Positions 36,901-45,587 of a stretch of DNA of 64,000 bases are shown piece by piece. The notes under the pieces were generated by a model that was not told the origin of the DNA, did not search any database, and worked only from the letters and a program-made list of their open reading frames with translations. Source of the DNA: Pseudanabaena sp. ABRG5-3 (lineage in GTDB: Bacteria > Cyanobacteriota > Cyanobacteriia > Pseudanabaenales > Pseudanabaenaceae); assembly GCF_003967015.1 (NCBI RefSeq), contig NZ_AP017560.1, forward strand, positions 2,970,048 to 3,034,047. Reading direction: 5' to 3'. Made by a program: the position numbers and the translations under genes. Position 1 is the first letter of the stretch. Each line of letters begins with the position of its first letter.

Positions 36901-37871
36901 TTGGCAATGGAGGAAATATTAATATCTACGTTAGCAAGAATCTATCTCTTAGCAATGGAGCTAGAATATCGGCATCAACAAATGTCAATACGACTGGCAA
37001 CAGTGGTTCCATTTTCATCGATCCTGAAGTTGTAACGTTGACAAATGGAGCAAAAATTTCTGTGAGTAGTCTAGGCTCAGGTGATGGTGGCAATATTACA
37101 ATGCTTGCGGGGCTTTTATCTCTTAACAGTAGCTCAATTACTGCCGAAACTGCCAATGGGAACGGAGGAAATATTACTTTACGATTAAAGGATTTATTTT
37201 GGCTTAGGAATGCCAGTCTTGTAAGTGCTACCGCAGGTAATAATGGTAATGGCGGCAACATTGATCTAAGCGCCAATTTTGTTCTAGCTTTTGCTACGGA
37301 AAATAGTGATATTACAGCAAATGCTTTCAAAGGGAGAGGAGGAAATATTGCGATTACCACTCAAGGAATCTTTGGATTAGAATACCGCCCTCAACTAACG
37401 CCTTTAAGCGACATTACAGCAAGTTCTCAGTTTGGCATAAATGGCACTGTGACAATCAATACTCCTGGTGTAGATCCGAGCAAAGGGCTTGGTAAATTAC
37501 CTGTGGATGTGACTGACTCTAGTAAGTTAATCTCCCAGCGTTGTGTTGCCGATAATACAGGGAGTAAATTTTTTATAACAGGTCGTGGTGGACTACCACC
37601 CAGTCCTTCGGATTCAATTCATAGAGCAACACAGATTTTAGCTAATGTTGGCTCAGTTAGTAATGATCAATCATCTGCACAAAGCAGTCAAAATGACCAC
37701 AGTTCTAAAATTACTTCGTCAACACAAAATCAAGATTACCTTCAAGATTCTCCACTTGCTCGCATCGTTGAAATAGAGGGATGGATAGTAGATAAATCAG
37801 GTAGGGTTTCATTAGTATCTAAGTCACTAGCTCCCAATTGGATTTGGTCAAATCAACCTAAATGTATTTAA
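33993..37871 (+). CDS. Two-partner secretion exoprotein (FhaB/TpsA type)
   Basis: About 1292 residues. After a signal peptide ([18 protein letters not shown]) comes the TPS domain (about 25-270) with [39 protein letters not shown], the targeting region recognised by a TpsB transporter. The rest is a beta-helix of degenerate repeats rich in Asn, Gly, Ser ([22 protein letters not shown]), ending with [12 protein letters not shown]. A surface or secreted adhesin-like protein. The partner transporter lies 4.3 kb downstream. An upstream GTG (33972) is possible; the ATG gives the better signal peptide. Confidence 0.9.
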   Translation: [1292 protein letters not shown]

Positions 37872-38040
37872 AAATACTGACTGATAACATTAAAAATGTT
37901 GGAGAGCATCCCTAGAAAAACACTCTTATAGTAGTTCTAAATTATTTATATAGCTTGAGATTTATGGAAATATATCTCTTCAGTGTGCGCTTATATAAAC
38001 TATTAGGGATTGCTATGCTATTTGTATAAAGCATAACAAG

Positions 38041-38115
38041 TAACCTTTTGATAACCTTTTAAGTAACATTTAACTAACATTCTCCTAACTTTCATCTATC
38101 TTTTGACTAACTTCC
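38041..38115 (+). promoter_or_regulatory. Pho-box-like array of seven 11-bp repeats
   Basis: TAAC or TATC begins at 38041, 38052, 38064, 38075, 38086, 38097 and 38108, spaced by 11 bases (once 12). The units resemble TAACCTTT with 3-base spacers, which is the layout of SphR/PhoB sites in cyanobacteria, where three units are typical. The rest of the 516-bp gap (37872-38387) is AT-rich with no gene that I can support. The array is about 280 bp upstream of the PEP-CTERM-like gene. Confidence 0.65.
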
Positions 38116-38396
38116 TAGGATTGTAGATGCTTGTATTTTCGTGCAAAATACTAAATAATGAAATTCAAGTTTAATTCACAGTTAAGGTAAATAAGGTTCT
38201 AGATCAAAGGTTTCGAGATAAAATTTATCAAATTCTAGATAGTATCGAGCTTAGCTGGCTCACTACCAATTAGCAAGATAATGAAATGGATAAAAACCTT
38301 GTATTAGGACAATTGTCATAGATTCCTACTCTTGTTCATGTGTTCTACTCGGATACGCGCTAGTCATTAATTTAAAGAATTGAGGCAATGGTAATA

Positions 38397-39167
38397 ATGA
38401 AACAGTTAGTTAAGCATTTATCAGATTTAGCTTACAAAATCAGCTTTTTAGGACTTTCTGCTGTTGGTTTTGGATTAGTAATGCCATCAGCATCCCATGC
38501 CGCTGACATAACTTTTAAAGCAGTGTGGAGTGGAACCTACTTTTTTAATACGGCTTCTGCGGTAGGATACTTTACTATTGACTCGGCAGCATTACCTAAT
38601 CCTGGTACTAAACCCTCTAACTTTTCTGTTCCTAATATTTCTATCAATAACACAACCGATCCAGTCTTTAATGCAAAATCTCCCATCACTTCTTTAATCA
38701 AAGCATTAACAATTACTGTAACAGGTTCTGGTTTAGGAGATGGAACCTATACATTAGATGATTACCCTGATGGCGGTGTAATTTGGAATACTAACGGTGT
38801 GGCTTTGGACTTCTCTAAAGAACTAGTTGGTCAACCCACACAGGGGCTTCCATGGGGCAGTATTGTTTCTACTCCGCCCGGAACTTCTTATTCAACCTCT
38901 TATCTAAAACCTGCTAATTATGGTGGTGATTTCAATATCTTTGATCCACCTGATTGTGTACCTACTGGTGTTGAGACCTTTGTATTGGCAACATGTAGTG
39001 CTAAAAGCGGCACTAAGCTCATGAGATTAGAGTCATTTAGAGCCGTTCCTACACCTGTACCCGTTCCAGGTGCTGTTATTGGCGTAATTGTAGCAGGAGG
39101 ACTACTGGGCATTTCAAGAAAGAAGAAAAGAGAAGCTTCTCCAGAAATCACTGAACTACAAGGTTAA
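38397..39167 (+). CDS. Exported PEP-CTERM-like protein
   Basis: About 256 residues. It has a signal peptide (ISFLGLSAVGFGLVMPSASHA), a 180-residue beta-rich domain of unknown function (DITFKAVWSGTYFFN, ALTITVTGSGLG), and a C-terminal sorting signal: a proline-rich motif (PTPVPVPGA), one hydrophobic helix (VIGVIVAGGLLGI) and a basic tail (SRKKKR). This is a PEP-CTERM variant, normally cleaved by an exosortase, which is not in the window. An SD-like GAGG lies 2 bases before the ATG at 38388 and 11 before the one at 38397, so 38397 is preferred. A Pho-box-like array lies upstream. Confidence 0.75.
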   Translation: MKQLVKHLSDLAYKISFLGLSAVGFGLVMPSASHAADITFKAVWSGTYFFNTASAVGYFTIDSAALPNPGTKPSNFSVPNISINNTTDPVFNAKSPITSLIKALTITVTGSGLGDGTYTLDDYPDGGVIWNTNGVALDFSKELVGQPTQGLPWGSIVSTPPGTSYSTSYLKPANYGGDFNIFDPPDCVPTGVETFVLATCSAKSGTKLMRLESFRAVPTPVPVPGAVIGVIVAGGLLGISRKKKREASPEITELQG

Positions 39168-39170
39168 TTT

Positions 39171-39229
39171 TATAAAAAGCAAATAAGGGAATCAGCACAA
39201 AGTGCTGATTCCCTTATTTGCTTTTTATA
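39171..39229. terminator. Perfect 28-bp terminator hairpin
   Basis: Arms 39171-39198 and 39202-39229 are exact inverted copies around AAA (CAC-AAA-GTG core). It lies just after the stop of the PEP-CTERM-like gene. With its A/T outer parts it can terminate on either strand. Confidence 0.9.
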
Positions 39230-39404
39230 ATATCTTGAGATTGCAATTAATAGATTTTCTGATAATTTTATTGCTTTTTTCGTAAGGTTATACTAATGTA
39301 CGAGAAATTTTGTAATGCAATGATTCCTAGTATATTCGTTAACTGTACCAAGAGATTTTATTATGAGTATTCTGCATAGTTATTCTTGAGGAGAGATGGA
39401 CTTC

Positions 39405-42179
39405 ATGAAAACCAAAATCATTAATATATTAAGTAAGTTATTTAAATCAATATATATTAAAGCAGCTAGTGGGGCTGTCAAGAAAGTTTCAGGAATATCT
39501 AGCGATCTAGTAATAAAAATAATCTCAAAATCTAAATATTTCAAATTTCACATTAAAAAAAATATAATCCTTTTGTTTATATTTGCGATCGCCTCATCAC
39601 TTCATCCTTTGATCGCTCAATCTATTAATCCATCTCAAGAATCTATTCCTATTAATTCTATTAATCCGAAGATCTCTAGTCGTTCTGGGAAAAATGCTTC
39701 AGCTTTATTTAATCAAGGTCAATCTTTTTATAATACTGGCAAATTTGATGAATCTGTACAAGCTTGGCAACAAGCTTCTGAATTCTACCAACAGCAGAAT
39801 GATGCGATATCTTTATCTACGACTTTGAGTAATTTATCGTTAGCATATCAGGCTTTAGGACATTGGCAGCTAGCTGAAGTGAGTGTCAATCGGAGCTTGC
39901 AAATTGCTAAATCAATATCACCACAAACAGATGCTAGTCAAAGAGAAATTGCAAGAGCTTTAGATACTAAGGGTCGTCTTGCACTCTCGGTTGGGAATCC
40001 AGAAAATGCCCTTGATTTGTGGAAACAAGCGGCAATTTTGCATAATCAACTTGGTGATTTTTCCAATCAAATTCGTAATACGCTAAATCAGGAGCAGGCT
40101 CTGAAGATTCAAGGATTTTATCGGCGATCGCTACAAACCCTTGAAGATCTCTTGCCCAAATTGCAAACTCAGCCAAATTCTTTGCTGAAGGCGATCGCTC
40201 TTAGTCATTATGGTGAAATTCTATCTCTAACTGGGGATATTAATCTTGCTAGGCAGAAGCTAGAAGAGAGTTTCCAGATCCTCCAAAGTCTTCCTGATAG
40301 CAGCACAAATCTTGAAATTAATGAGCAGAAAAGTATCGTTTTACTCAATCTTGGGAATGTAGAAAGGGTTGATGATAATCTATCTTTAGCGATAGATCTC
40401 TATAATCAATCGATAGAAGTTGGGCAGCAGCCTATTACTAAATTACAAGGTAAGCTTAATCTGCTCAGTTTAGCAATTGAATCCGAAAAATTAGGTTCTG
40501 CTCTAGAAATACGTTCTCAAATTGCACCTAAGATCGCGAGTTTACCGATTAGTGATGCTGGGATTCGAGCGCGGATTAATTATGCCGAAAGTATTCTTCA
40601 ATTGACGCAACTGTTGCCTAAGTCTGAACATTTGGGTCTACAGACAGATGCCGCACAGGTTTTGGCAGAGGCAGTTAAGCAATCGCAATCCATTGGGTCT
40701 CAGTCTCTACTTGCCTATTCACTAGGTGGTTTGGGTAATGTTTATGAGCAATCTCAGCAAGTAAATGAAGCAATTGAACTCACCGAGCGGGCGATCGCGA
40801 TCGCTCAAAGCATTAATGCCCCTGATATTGCCTATCGCTGGCAATGGCAACTTGGGCGGTTGTTAAAAGCAAAGGGAGATCGTAAATCGGCGATCGCATC
40901 CTACACTGAAGCTATCCAAAATTTAAGACAACTTCGTAGCGATTTAGCATTTATCAACTCTGATGTACAGTTTTCTTTTCGCGAGAGAGTTGAGCCAGTT
41001 TATCGGCAACTTGTCAGTTTATTATTGCAACCCGATAGCACAAATCAGGAAAGTGATGAGGATAAACAAAAAAACCTCCTAAAGGCACAGGCTGGGATCG
41101 AATCTTTACAACTAGCCGAACTGGTCAACTTTTTTCGTTCCGATTGTCTGAATGCAGTGCAGGTTGATATTAATCAACTAGATCGCACTGCTGCTGTTAT
41201 TTATCCAATTTTACTGGAAGATAGGCTAGAGGTAATTATTAGCCTACCACAACAACCACTTCGTCATTATTCCTCTAAGATCCTACCCCAAGAGATCGAT
41301 AATATTGTTGCCGAGCTAAGAAGTGATTTGCGAGATACTTCATCACAGGATTATCTCGCATATTCCCAAAAGCTCTACAATTTCTTGATTCGTCCTACGG
41401 AAAGAGAGTTGGAGCAAGCTCAAGTTAAAACGATTGTATTTGTTTTAGATGGCTCTCTACGCAATATTCCCATGTCTGTCCTCAATGATGGCAAACATTT
41501 TCTGGTGGAAAAATATAGTCTTGCCCTCACCCCAGGACTGCAACTAATCGATCCTAAACCGATCGCTAGACAGAAAATAGCGGCACTTACAGGCGGACTC
41601 ACGGAAGCTAGTCAGGGCTTTTCCGCTCTTCCTAGCGTCAATAAGGAACTTCAGGAAGTCCAAAATCAAATTCCATCTAGTAAATTATTACTGAATGCGA
41701 ACTTCACTAAGAACAACCTAGAAAAGGCGCTTGAGGGTTATTCTACTCCCATCATTCATTTAGCAACTCACGGTAACTTTAGTTCTCAAGCAGAAAATAC
41801 CTTTCTCCTTACCTATGACGGCAAGCTCAATATTGAGAGTCTTACCAAATTATTATTAGCTAAAAATCAATTGGATGCAGAACCAATAGAACTTTTAATC
41901 CTCAGTGCTTGTCAAACTGCTGTTGGAGATAAAAGAGCAGCACTCGGTATGGCGGGTATGGCGGTGAGAGCTGGAGCAAGAAGTACGATCGCGTCTCTAT
42001 GGTCAGTAGATGATGAGGCAACTTCCCAGTTTATGATTTCCCTTTATAAAAGTCTATCTACTGCCAAAGTTACAAAATCCGAGTCTTTAAGAACGGCTCA
42101 GCTAAATTTACTGAATAGTCAAAAATATTCTCATCCCTATTTTTGGGCTGCCTTTGTATTGCTTGGTAACTGGTTATAA
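39405..42179 (+). CDS. TPR-CHAT protein (caspase-like protease)
   Basis: About 924 residues. A membrane-spanning N-terminus (about 45-65, IILLFIFAIASSL) is followed by about 12 degenerate TPR repeats (about 100-520; ALFNQGQSFYNTGKFDESVQ) and a C-terminal CHAT domain. The CHAT catalytic histidine is in IIHLATHGNFSS and the cysteine in LILSACQTAVGD, so it is probably an active caspase-type protease or adaptor. The stop is 6 bases before the TpsB gene, so the pair is an operon. An SD-like GAGGAG lies too close to the ATG at 39396 and 11 bases before 39405, so 39405 is used. Confidence 0.9.
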   Translation: MKTKIINILSKLFKSIYIKAASGAVKKVSGISSDLVIKIISKSKYFKFHIKKNIILLFIFAIASSLHPLIAQSINPSQESIPINSINPKISSRSGKNASALFNQGQSFYNTGKFDESVQAWQQASEFYQQQNDAISLSTTLSNLSLAYQALGHWQLAEVSVNRSLQIAKSISPQTDASQREIARALDTKGRLALSVGNPENALDLWKQAAILHNQLGDFSNQIRNTLNQEQALKIQGFYRRSLQTLEDLLPKLQTQPNSLLKAIALSHYGEILSLTGDINLARQKLEESFQILQSLPDSSTNLEINEQKSIVLLNLGNVERVDDNLSLAIDLYNQSIEVGQQPITKLQGKLNLLSLAIESEKLGSALEIRSQIAPKIASLPISDAGIRARINYAESILQLTQLLPKSEHLGLQTDAAQVLAEAVKQSQSIGSQSLLAYSLGGLGNVYEQSQQVNEAIELTERAIAIAQSINAPDIAYRWQWQLGRLLKAKGDRKSAIASYTEAIQNLRQLRSDLAFINSDVQFSFRERVEPVYRQLVSLLLQPDSTNQESDEDKQKNLLKAQAGIESLQLAELVNFFRSDCLNAVQVDINQLDRTAAVIYPILLEDRLEVIISLPQQPLRHYSSKILPQEIDNIVAELRSDLRDTSSQDYLAYSQKLYNFLIRPTERELEQAQVKTIVFVLDGSLRNIPMSVLNDGKHFLVEKYSLALTPGLQLIDPKPIARQKIAALTGGLTEASQGFSALPSVNKELQEVQNQIPSSKLLLNANFTKNNLEKALEGYSTPIIHLATHGNFSSQAENTFLLTYDGKLNIESLTKLLLAKNQLDAEPIELLILSACQTAVGDKRAALGMAGMAVRAGARSTIASLWSVDDEATSQFMISLYKSLSTAKVTKSESLRTAQLNLLNSQKYSHPYFWAAFVLLGNWL

Positions 42180-42185
42180 AAAATA

Positions 42186-43955
42186 ATGAAAACCATGACA
42201 TTGTGTAATAGTCTACAAATTGTCTTTCTCCGCCTAGCCTCTGTTCAAGTTGGTTTGTTGTGCATTAATTGCGGGGATTTATCTCCTGTGATCGCTCAAA
42301 ATAAAACACCATTACCCATACCTCAAGATCAAATTCTGATCAAGCCGCAAATTATTGCACCATCACAGTCACCATCTCTCCCCCAAACACCAACGCAACT
42401 TCCATCTCCTAATGAATTACTAAAGCCATCTCGTCCATCTAATCAGTCTCCTCCAGAAAATACAAATATAGCCGAAAGGATAATAGTTCAACGTTTTGAG
42501 GTAGTTGGCAGCACCATTTTTAGCAGGGAAGATTTCAATCAAGTTCTAGAACCTTATACTAAGCGTCCAATTACTTTTGCTGAACTCCTCCAAGCACGTT
42601 CGGCAATTTCCGAGTTTTATATCAATAAAGGTTACATCACCTCAGGAGCTTTTATTCCTCCTCAGAACCTCAATGAAGGTGTAGTCAAAATACAAGTTGT
42701 TGAAGGTGGTCTTCAAGAAATTAGAGTATCAGGGAACGAGAGACTTAGCCCAGACTATATCCGATCGCGTTTAAATATTGCGACAGGAAAACCACTCAAT
42801 CGCGATCGCTTAGTGGAAGCATTACAGGTATTGCAGCTTAATCCACTGATTGCTAGTTTATCGGCGGAGTTAGCCGCAGGCGATCGCCCCGGACAAAATA
42901 TTTTAGATATCAAATTTACGGAAGCAAAATCATCAAACCTCCAATTAAATCTAGATAATAACCGTGCGCCCAGTGTAGGAACCTTTCGCCGCAGATTGCA
43001 ATTTATCGAAAATAACTTAACGGGACTTGGTGATAGCATCACAGTGGGATATAGCAATACGGATGGTTCTAATGCTTACGATCTCAGCTATAACATCCCA
43101 ATTAATCCCTATAATGGCACAATTGCTCTATCCTTTAGCAATAGTAATAGTAACGTTATTGAACAGCCTTTTAATAGCCTTGATATCTATTCCAATTCCA
43201 CTGCCTATGATTTGACCTATCGTCAACCACTCGTACAAACTCCTAATCAAGAATTTAGCATTGGTCTAACCACGTCCTATCGCGAAAGCTTAGCCAGTAT
43301 TTTAAAAATTCCTTTTCCCCTTTCCGCAGGTGCAGATAACAATGGCGTAACTAAACTAACAGCTTTGCGTTTCTTTCAGGAATATACGCAGCGTAGTGGA
43401 CAATCGGTTTTTGCAATGCGATCGCAGTTCAGTTTAGGTATCGGTGTGTTAGGTGCAACTATTAATGAGCAAGCTCCTGATAGTAGGTTTCTGTCATGGC
43501 GGGGACAGGCTCAGTATGTCAGTTTACTTGCTCCTGACACCCTATTACTTTTACGTGGTGATCTGCAATTAGCTGATCGTGCATTGCTACCTTTAGAACA
43601 AATTGGCTTTGGTGGGCAAGATAGTTTACGGGGCTATCGCCAAGATTTTCTATTTGGAGATAATGGTACAAACCTCTCCGTAGAGTTCAGAATGCCTGTA
43701 TTGCGTGTACCCGAAATCGAAGGTTTACTACAACTGACTCCATTTATCGATGCGGGTCTCGTTTGGGCTAGCTCAGGTGAAGCAAACCCTAACCCCAATG
43801 CTCTGATTGGTTCTGGATTGGGGTTGCGCTGGACAATGGGCAATCGCTTAACAGGTAGATTAGATTATGGGTTTCCCCTTGTATCTGTACAAAATAGTCG
43901 TAAGACTCTCCAAGAGAGCGGATTGTATTTCTCTCTAATTTATAATCTTTTCTAG
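42186..43955 (+). CDS. TpsB outer-membrane transporter (ShlB/FhaC family)
   Basis: 589 residues. A signal peptide and a Pro/Gln/Ser-rich linker (about 35-95) precede two POTRA domains (about 95-250; VQRFEVVGSTIFSREDF, EIRVSGNERLSPDYIRSRL). The rest is a 16-stranded barrel with the conserved loop GGQDSLRGYR and a C-terminal aromatic end (YFSLIYNLF). It exports TpsA-type exoproteins; the partner is probably the 1292-residue exoprotein upstream. Translationally close to the CHAT gene (6-base gap). A MITE is inserted immediately at its stop codon. Confidence 0.93.
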   Translation: MKTMTLCNSLQIVFLRLASVQVGLLCINCGDLSPVIAQNKTPLPIPQDQILIKPQIIAPSQSPSLPQTPTQLPSPNELLKPSRPSNQSPPENTNIAERIIVQRFEVVGSTIFSREDFNQVLEPYTKRPITFAELLQARSAISEFYINKGYITSGAFIPPQNLNEGVVKIQVVEGGLQEIRVSGNERLSPDYIRSRLNIATGKPLNRDRLVEALQVLQLNPLIASLSAELAAGDRPGQNILDIKFTEAKSSNLQLNLDNNRAPSVGTFRRRLQFIENNLTGLGDSITVGYSNTDGSNAYDLSYNIPINPYNGTIALSFSNSNSNVIEQPFNSLDIYSNSTAYDLTYRQPLVQTPNQEFSIGLTTSYRESLASILKIPFPLSAGADNNGVTKLTALRFFQEYTQRSGQSVFAMRSQFSLGIGVLGATINEQAPDSRFLSWRGQAQYVSLLAPDTLLLLRGDLQLADRALLPLEQIGFGGQDSLRGYRQDFLFGDNGTNLSVEFRMPVLRVPEIEGLLQLTPFIDAGLVWASSGEANPNPNALIGSGLGLRWTMGNRLTGRLDYGFPLVSVQNSRKTLQESGLYFSLIYNLF

Positions 43956-43959
43956 ATAA

Positions 43960-44095
43960 CTGATGTTACGTGGAAGTTTATAAAGTAGGGGCGGGTTTTG
44001 CATATAGATCTTACTTTAGCCCAGAATTATCAACTAAACCCGCCCCTACTGTGTACGCGATTACCTTACGGAATGGTGGTTCCACGTAACATCAG
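43960..44095. mobile_element. MITE (136 bp) with 7-bp target duplication
   Basis: Terminal inverted repeats CTGATGTTACGTGGAA/TTCCACGTAACATCAG are perfect over 16 bp. The inner inverted repeat GTAGGGGCGGGTTT is a motif seen widely in cyanobacterial genomes. The flanks are an exact direct repeat TAGATAA (43953-43959 and 44096-44102). The left copy includes the stop codon TAG of the TpsB gene. There is no coding capacity. The transposase that moves it is not in the window. Confidence 0.88.
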
Positions 44096-44133
44096 TAGAT
44101 AACATGGGGTACGAAGCACCCCATGTTATCTAC
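44095..44133. terminator. Hairpin terminator displaced by the MITE
   Basis: Stem of 16 bp, arms at 44095-44110 and 44118-44133. Its 5' arm begins in the right target duplicate, so before insertion it directly followed the TpsB stop codon. Confidence 0.8.
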
Positions 44134-44140
44134 TTGAACT

Positions 44141-44770
44141 TTAGTCCATCCATCCAATATTGCGATTATTGATCCGTTGCAATTGCTCGTTAGAACCTGT
44201 AGGACGGGCATAAGGATTGCGATCGCGATGGGGGTAAGGCTGCTCGACGGGTTGCTTACGGGGAGTTGCTCTATTTTGATTTTGGGGATTTTGGGAAACC
44301 AATTGCGAAGAGGTAGGCTCTTCAACAACTGGGGCTTTGGCGGCTTCCATAGCCTTGACCTGTTCTGAAAGTTGAATATTTGCCTCAGCAAGGCGTAAGT
44401 TATCGCGCTTAACTTCCACAAGTTGTTGATCTAGTTCATTCTTTAGCTGCTCGATCGCTGCCAATGACTTCTGCAAAAGTTCTACATTGGTTTGGCTAAA
44501 TTTCAAATCCTTTTGCAAATCAGCAATTGTTTGGGAAAGTTCCGTTTCACGTTTTTGGGACTGCGCTAGAGCCGACTCTAGAGAGGTGATTTTTGCCTGT
44601 GAGTGATCGCTACTCTGGGGTTTTCCTGCACTTAGGGTGTTGCGACTAGGTGATTGACTGACTGCATCGGTTACATCTTCGGCTTGGACTTCAATGATAT
44701 TGGGATCGGATACCTTTTGAGCTTCATCACGCAATAAATCTGAAATTCCGACCTTTTTTTTAGTTGACAT
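44141..44770 (-). CDS. Coiled-coil protein, candidate McdB-like partner of ParA
   Basis: 209 residues. N-terminal 60 residues polar and disordered, then a continuous coiled coil (about 65-145; AKITSLESALAQSQKRETEL), then a Pro/Gln/Arg-rich tail ending RINNRNIGWMD with a tryptophan three residues from the end. It follows a ParA-type ATPase gene in the same direction. This layout (disordered N-terminus, coiled coil, C-terminal Trp) is reported for McdB, which with McdA positions carboxysomes. Sequence identity is not checked, so the call is by layout and context. Other ParA partners remain possible. Confidence 0.5.
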   Translation of the reverse strand: MSTKKKVGISDLLRDEAQKVSDPNIIEVQAEDVTDAVSQSPSRNTLSAGKPQSSDHSQAKITSLESALAQSQKRETELSQTIADLQKDLKFSQTNVELLQKSLAAIEQLKNELDQQLVEVKRDNLRLAEANIQLSEQVKAMEAAKAPVVEEPTSSQLVSQNPQNQNRATPRKQPVEQPYPHRDRNPYARPTGSNEQLQRINNRNIGWMD

Positions 44771-44879
44771 ATTTTTGAGAATGATTTGATTTTGAATTTA
44801 TTTGATTTTGAAATTAGCTGTTTAGCAGTGGCATTTAGATGTAGTTAGTTATTGAGAACTAGTGATGCTTATTTTTCTA

Positions 44880-45533
44880 TTACTTCAGAATATCTCGCCG
44901 TAGCTCATCAACTACCCGTCGATAGTCTGCCTCCGCTTCTCGCGCATTTTTCCCTTTCCATTCAGTTACTAACTTCCCTTCGAGGGCAGCCCTTTCATGG
45001 GCTTTGTAAGCTCTTACAAAGGCATGGAACACAGGTACTCCGACCTCTAGTAAGGTGTTTTGCGCTTCAAGGGCTTCATTGAGACAGCGTGGATCAACAC
45101 GGGTGAGTAAAACTCGATGGGGAACTTGGGCAGGTCGCACTGTAGTTTTGACAGTTTCAACAAGAGCAGTAAGATCCATTGGTGCGGGAGGTGTCGGCAA
45201 AACTAAATAGTCAGCGATCGCCACAACCGTAGAAAGCGCATGGGAATGCAGTGCAGGTGGTGTATCTACCAATACTAGATCGTAACTGCTAAGTTTCGGT
45301 AGTTTTTTTAAATGGGTGGGATCGATTTCTTTAGCAATATCAAAACCCATATTTTTGTCGCTGCGCCCTACCCACCAAGACAAGCTTCCCTGTACATCGG
45401 CATCCACAACTAGGACTTTCGCATCCTGCGCCAAAATTCCTGCTAAGGCGATCGCTGTTGTGGTTTTGCCTACACCCCCTTTACCATTGGTAACAACCAC
45501 GATTTTTGGGGAATTGGTTGGGGAATTTGCCAT
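44880..45533 (-). CDS. ParA-family ATPase, candidate McdA-like
   Basis: 217 residues. Deviant Walker A TNGKGGVGKTTTAIAL with the signature lysine, Walker A' VLVVDADVQGSLSWW, and Walker B LVLVDTPPA. It is a small ParA without an N-terminal DNA-binding domain, as used to position cargo on the nucleoid. The downstream coiled-coil gene is a likely partner. The lysine-containing motif fits the type-2 McdA of cyanobacteria, but chromosome or plasmid partition cannot be excluded, since no parS-like array is visible. Confidence 0.75.
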   Translation of the reverse strand: MANSPTNSPKIVVVTNGKGGVGKTTTAIALAGILAQDAKVLVVDADVQGSLSWWVGRSDKNMGFDIAKEIDPTHLKKLPKLSSYDLVLVDTPPALHSHALSTVVAIADYLVLPTPPAPMDLTALVETVKTTVRPAQVPHRVLLTRVDPRCLNEALEAQNTLLEVGVPVFHAFVRAYKAHERAALEGKLVTEWKGKNAREAEADYRRVVDELRRDILK

Positions 45534-45587
45534 AGTGGTTACTTTTTGAATAGTTTTTGAGTTAGGGAATTAGCGCCATCCCCTTAT

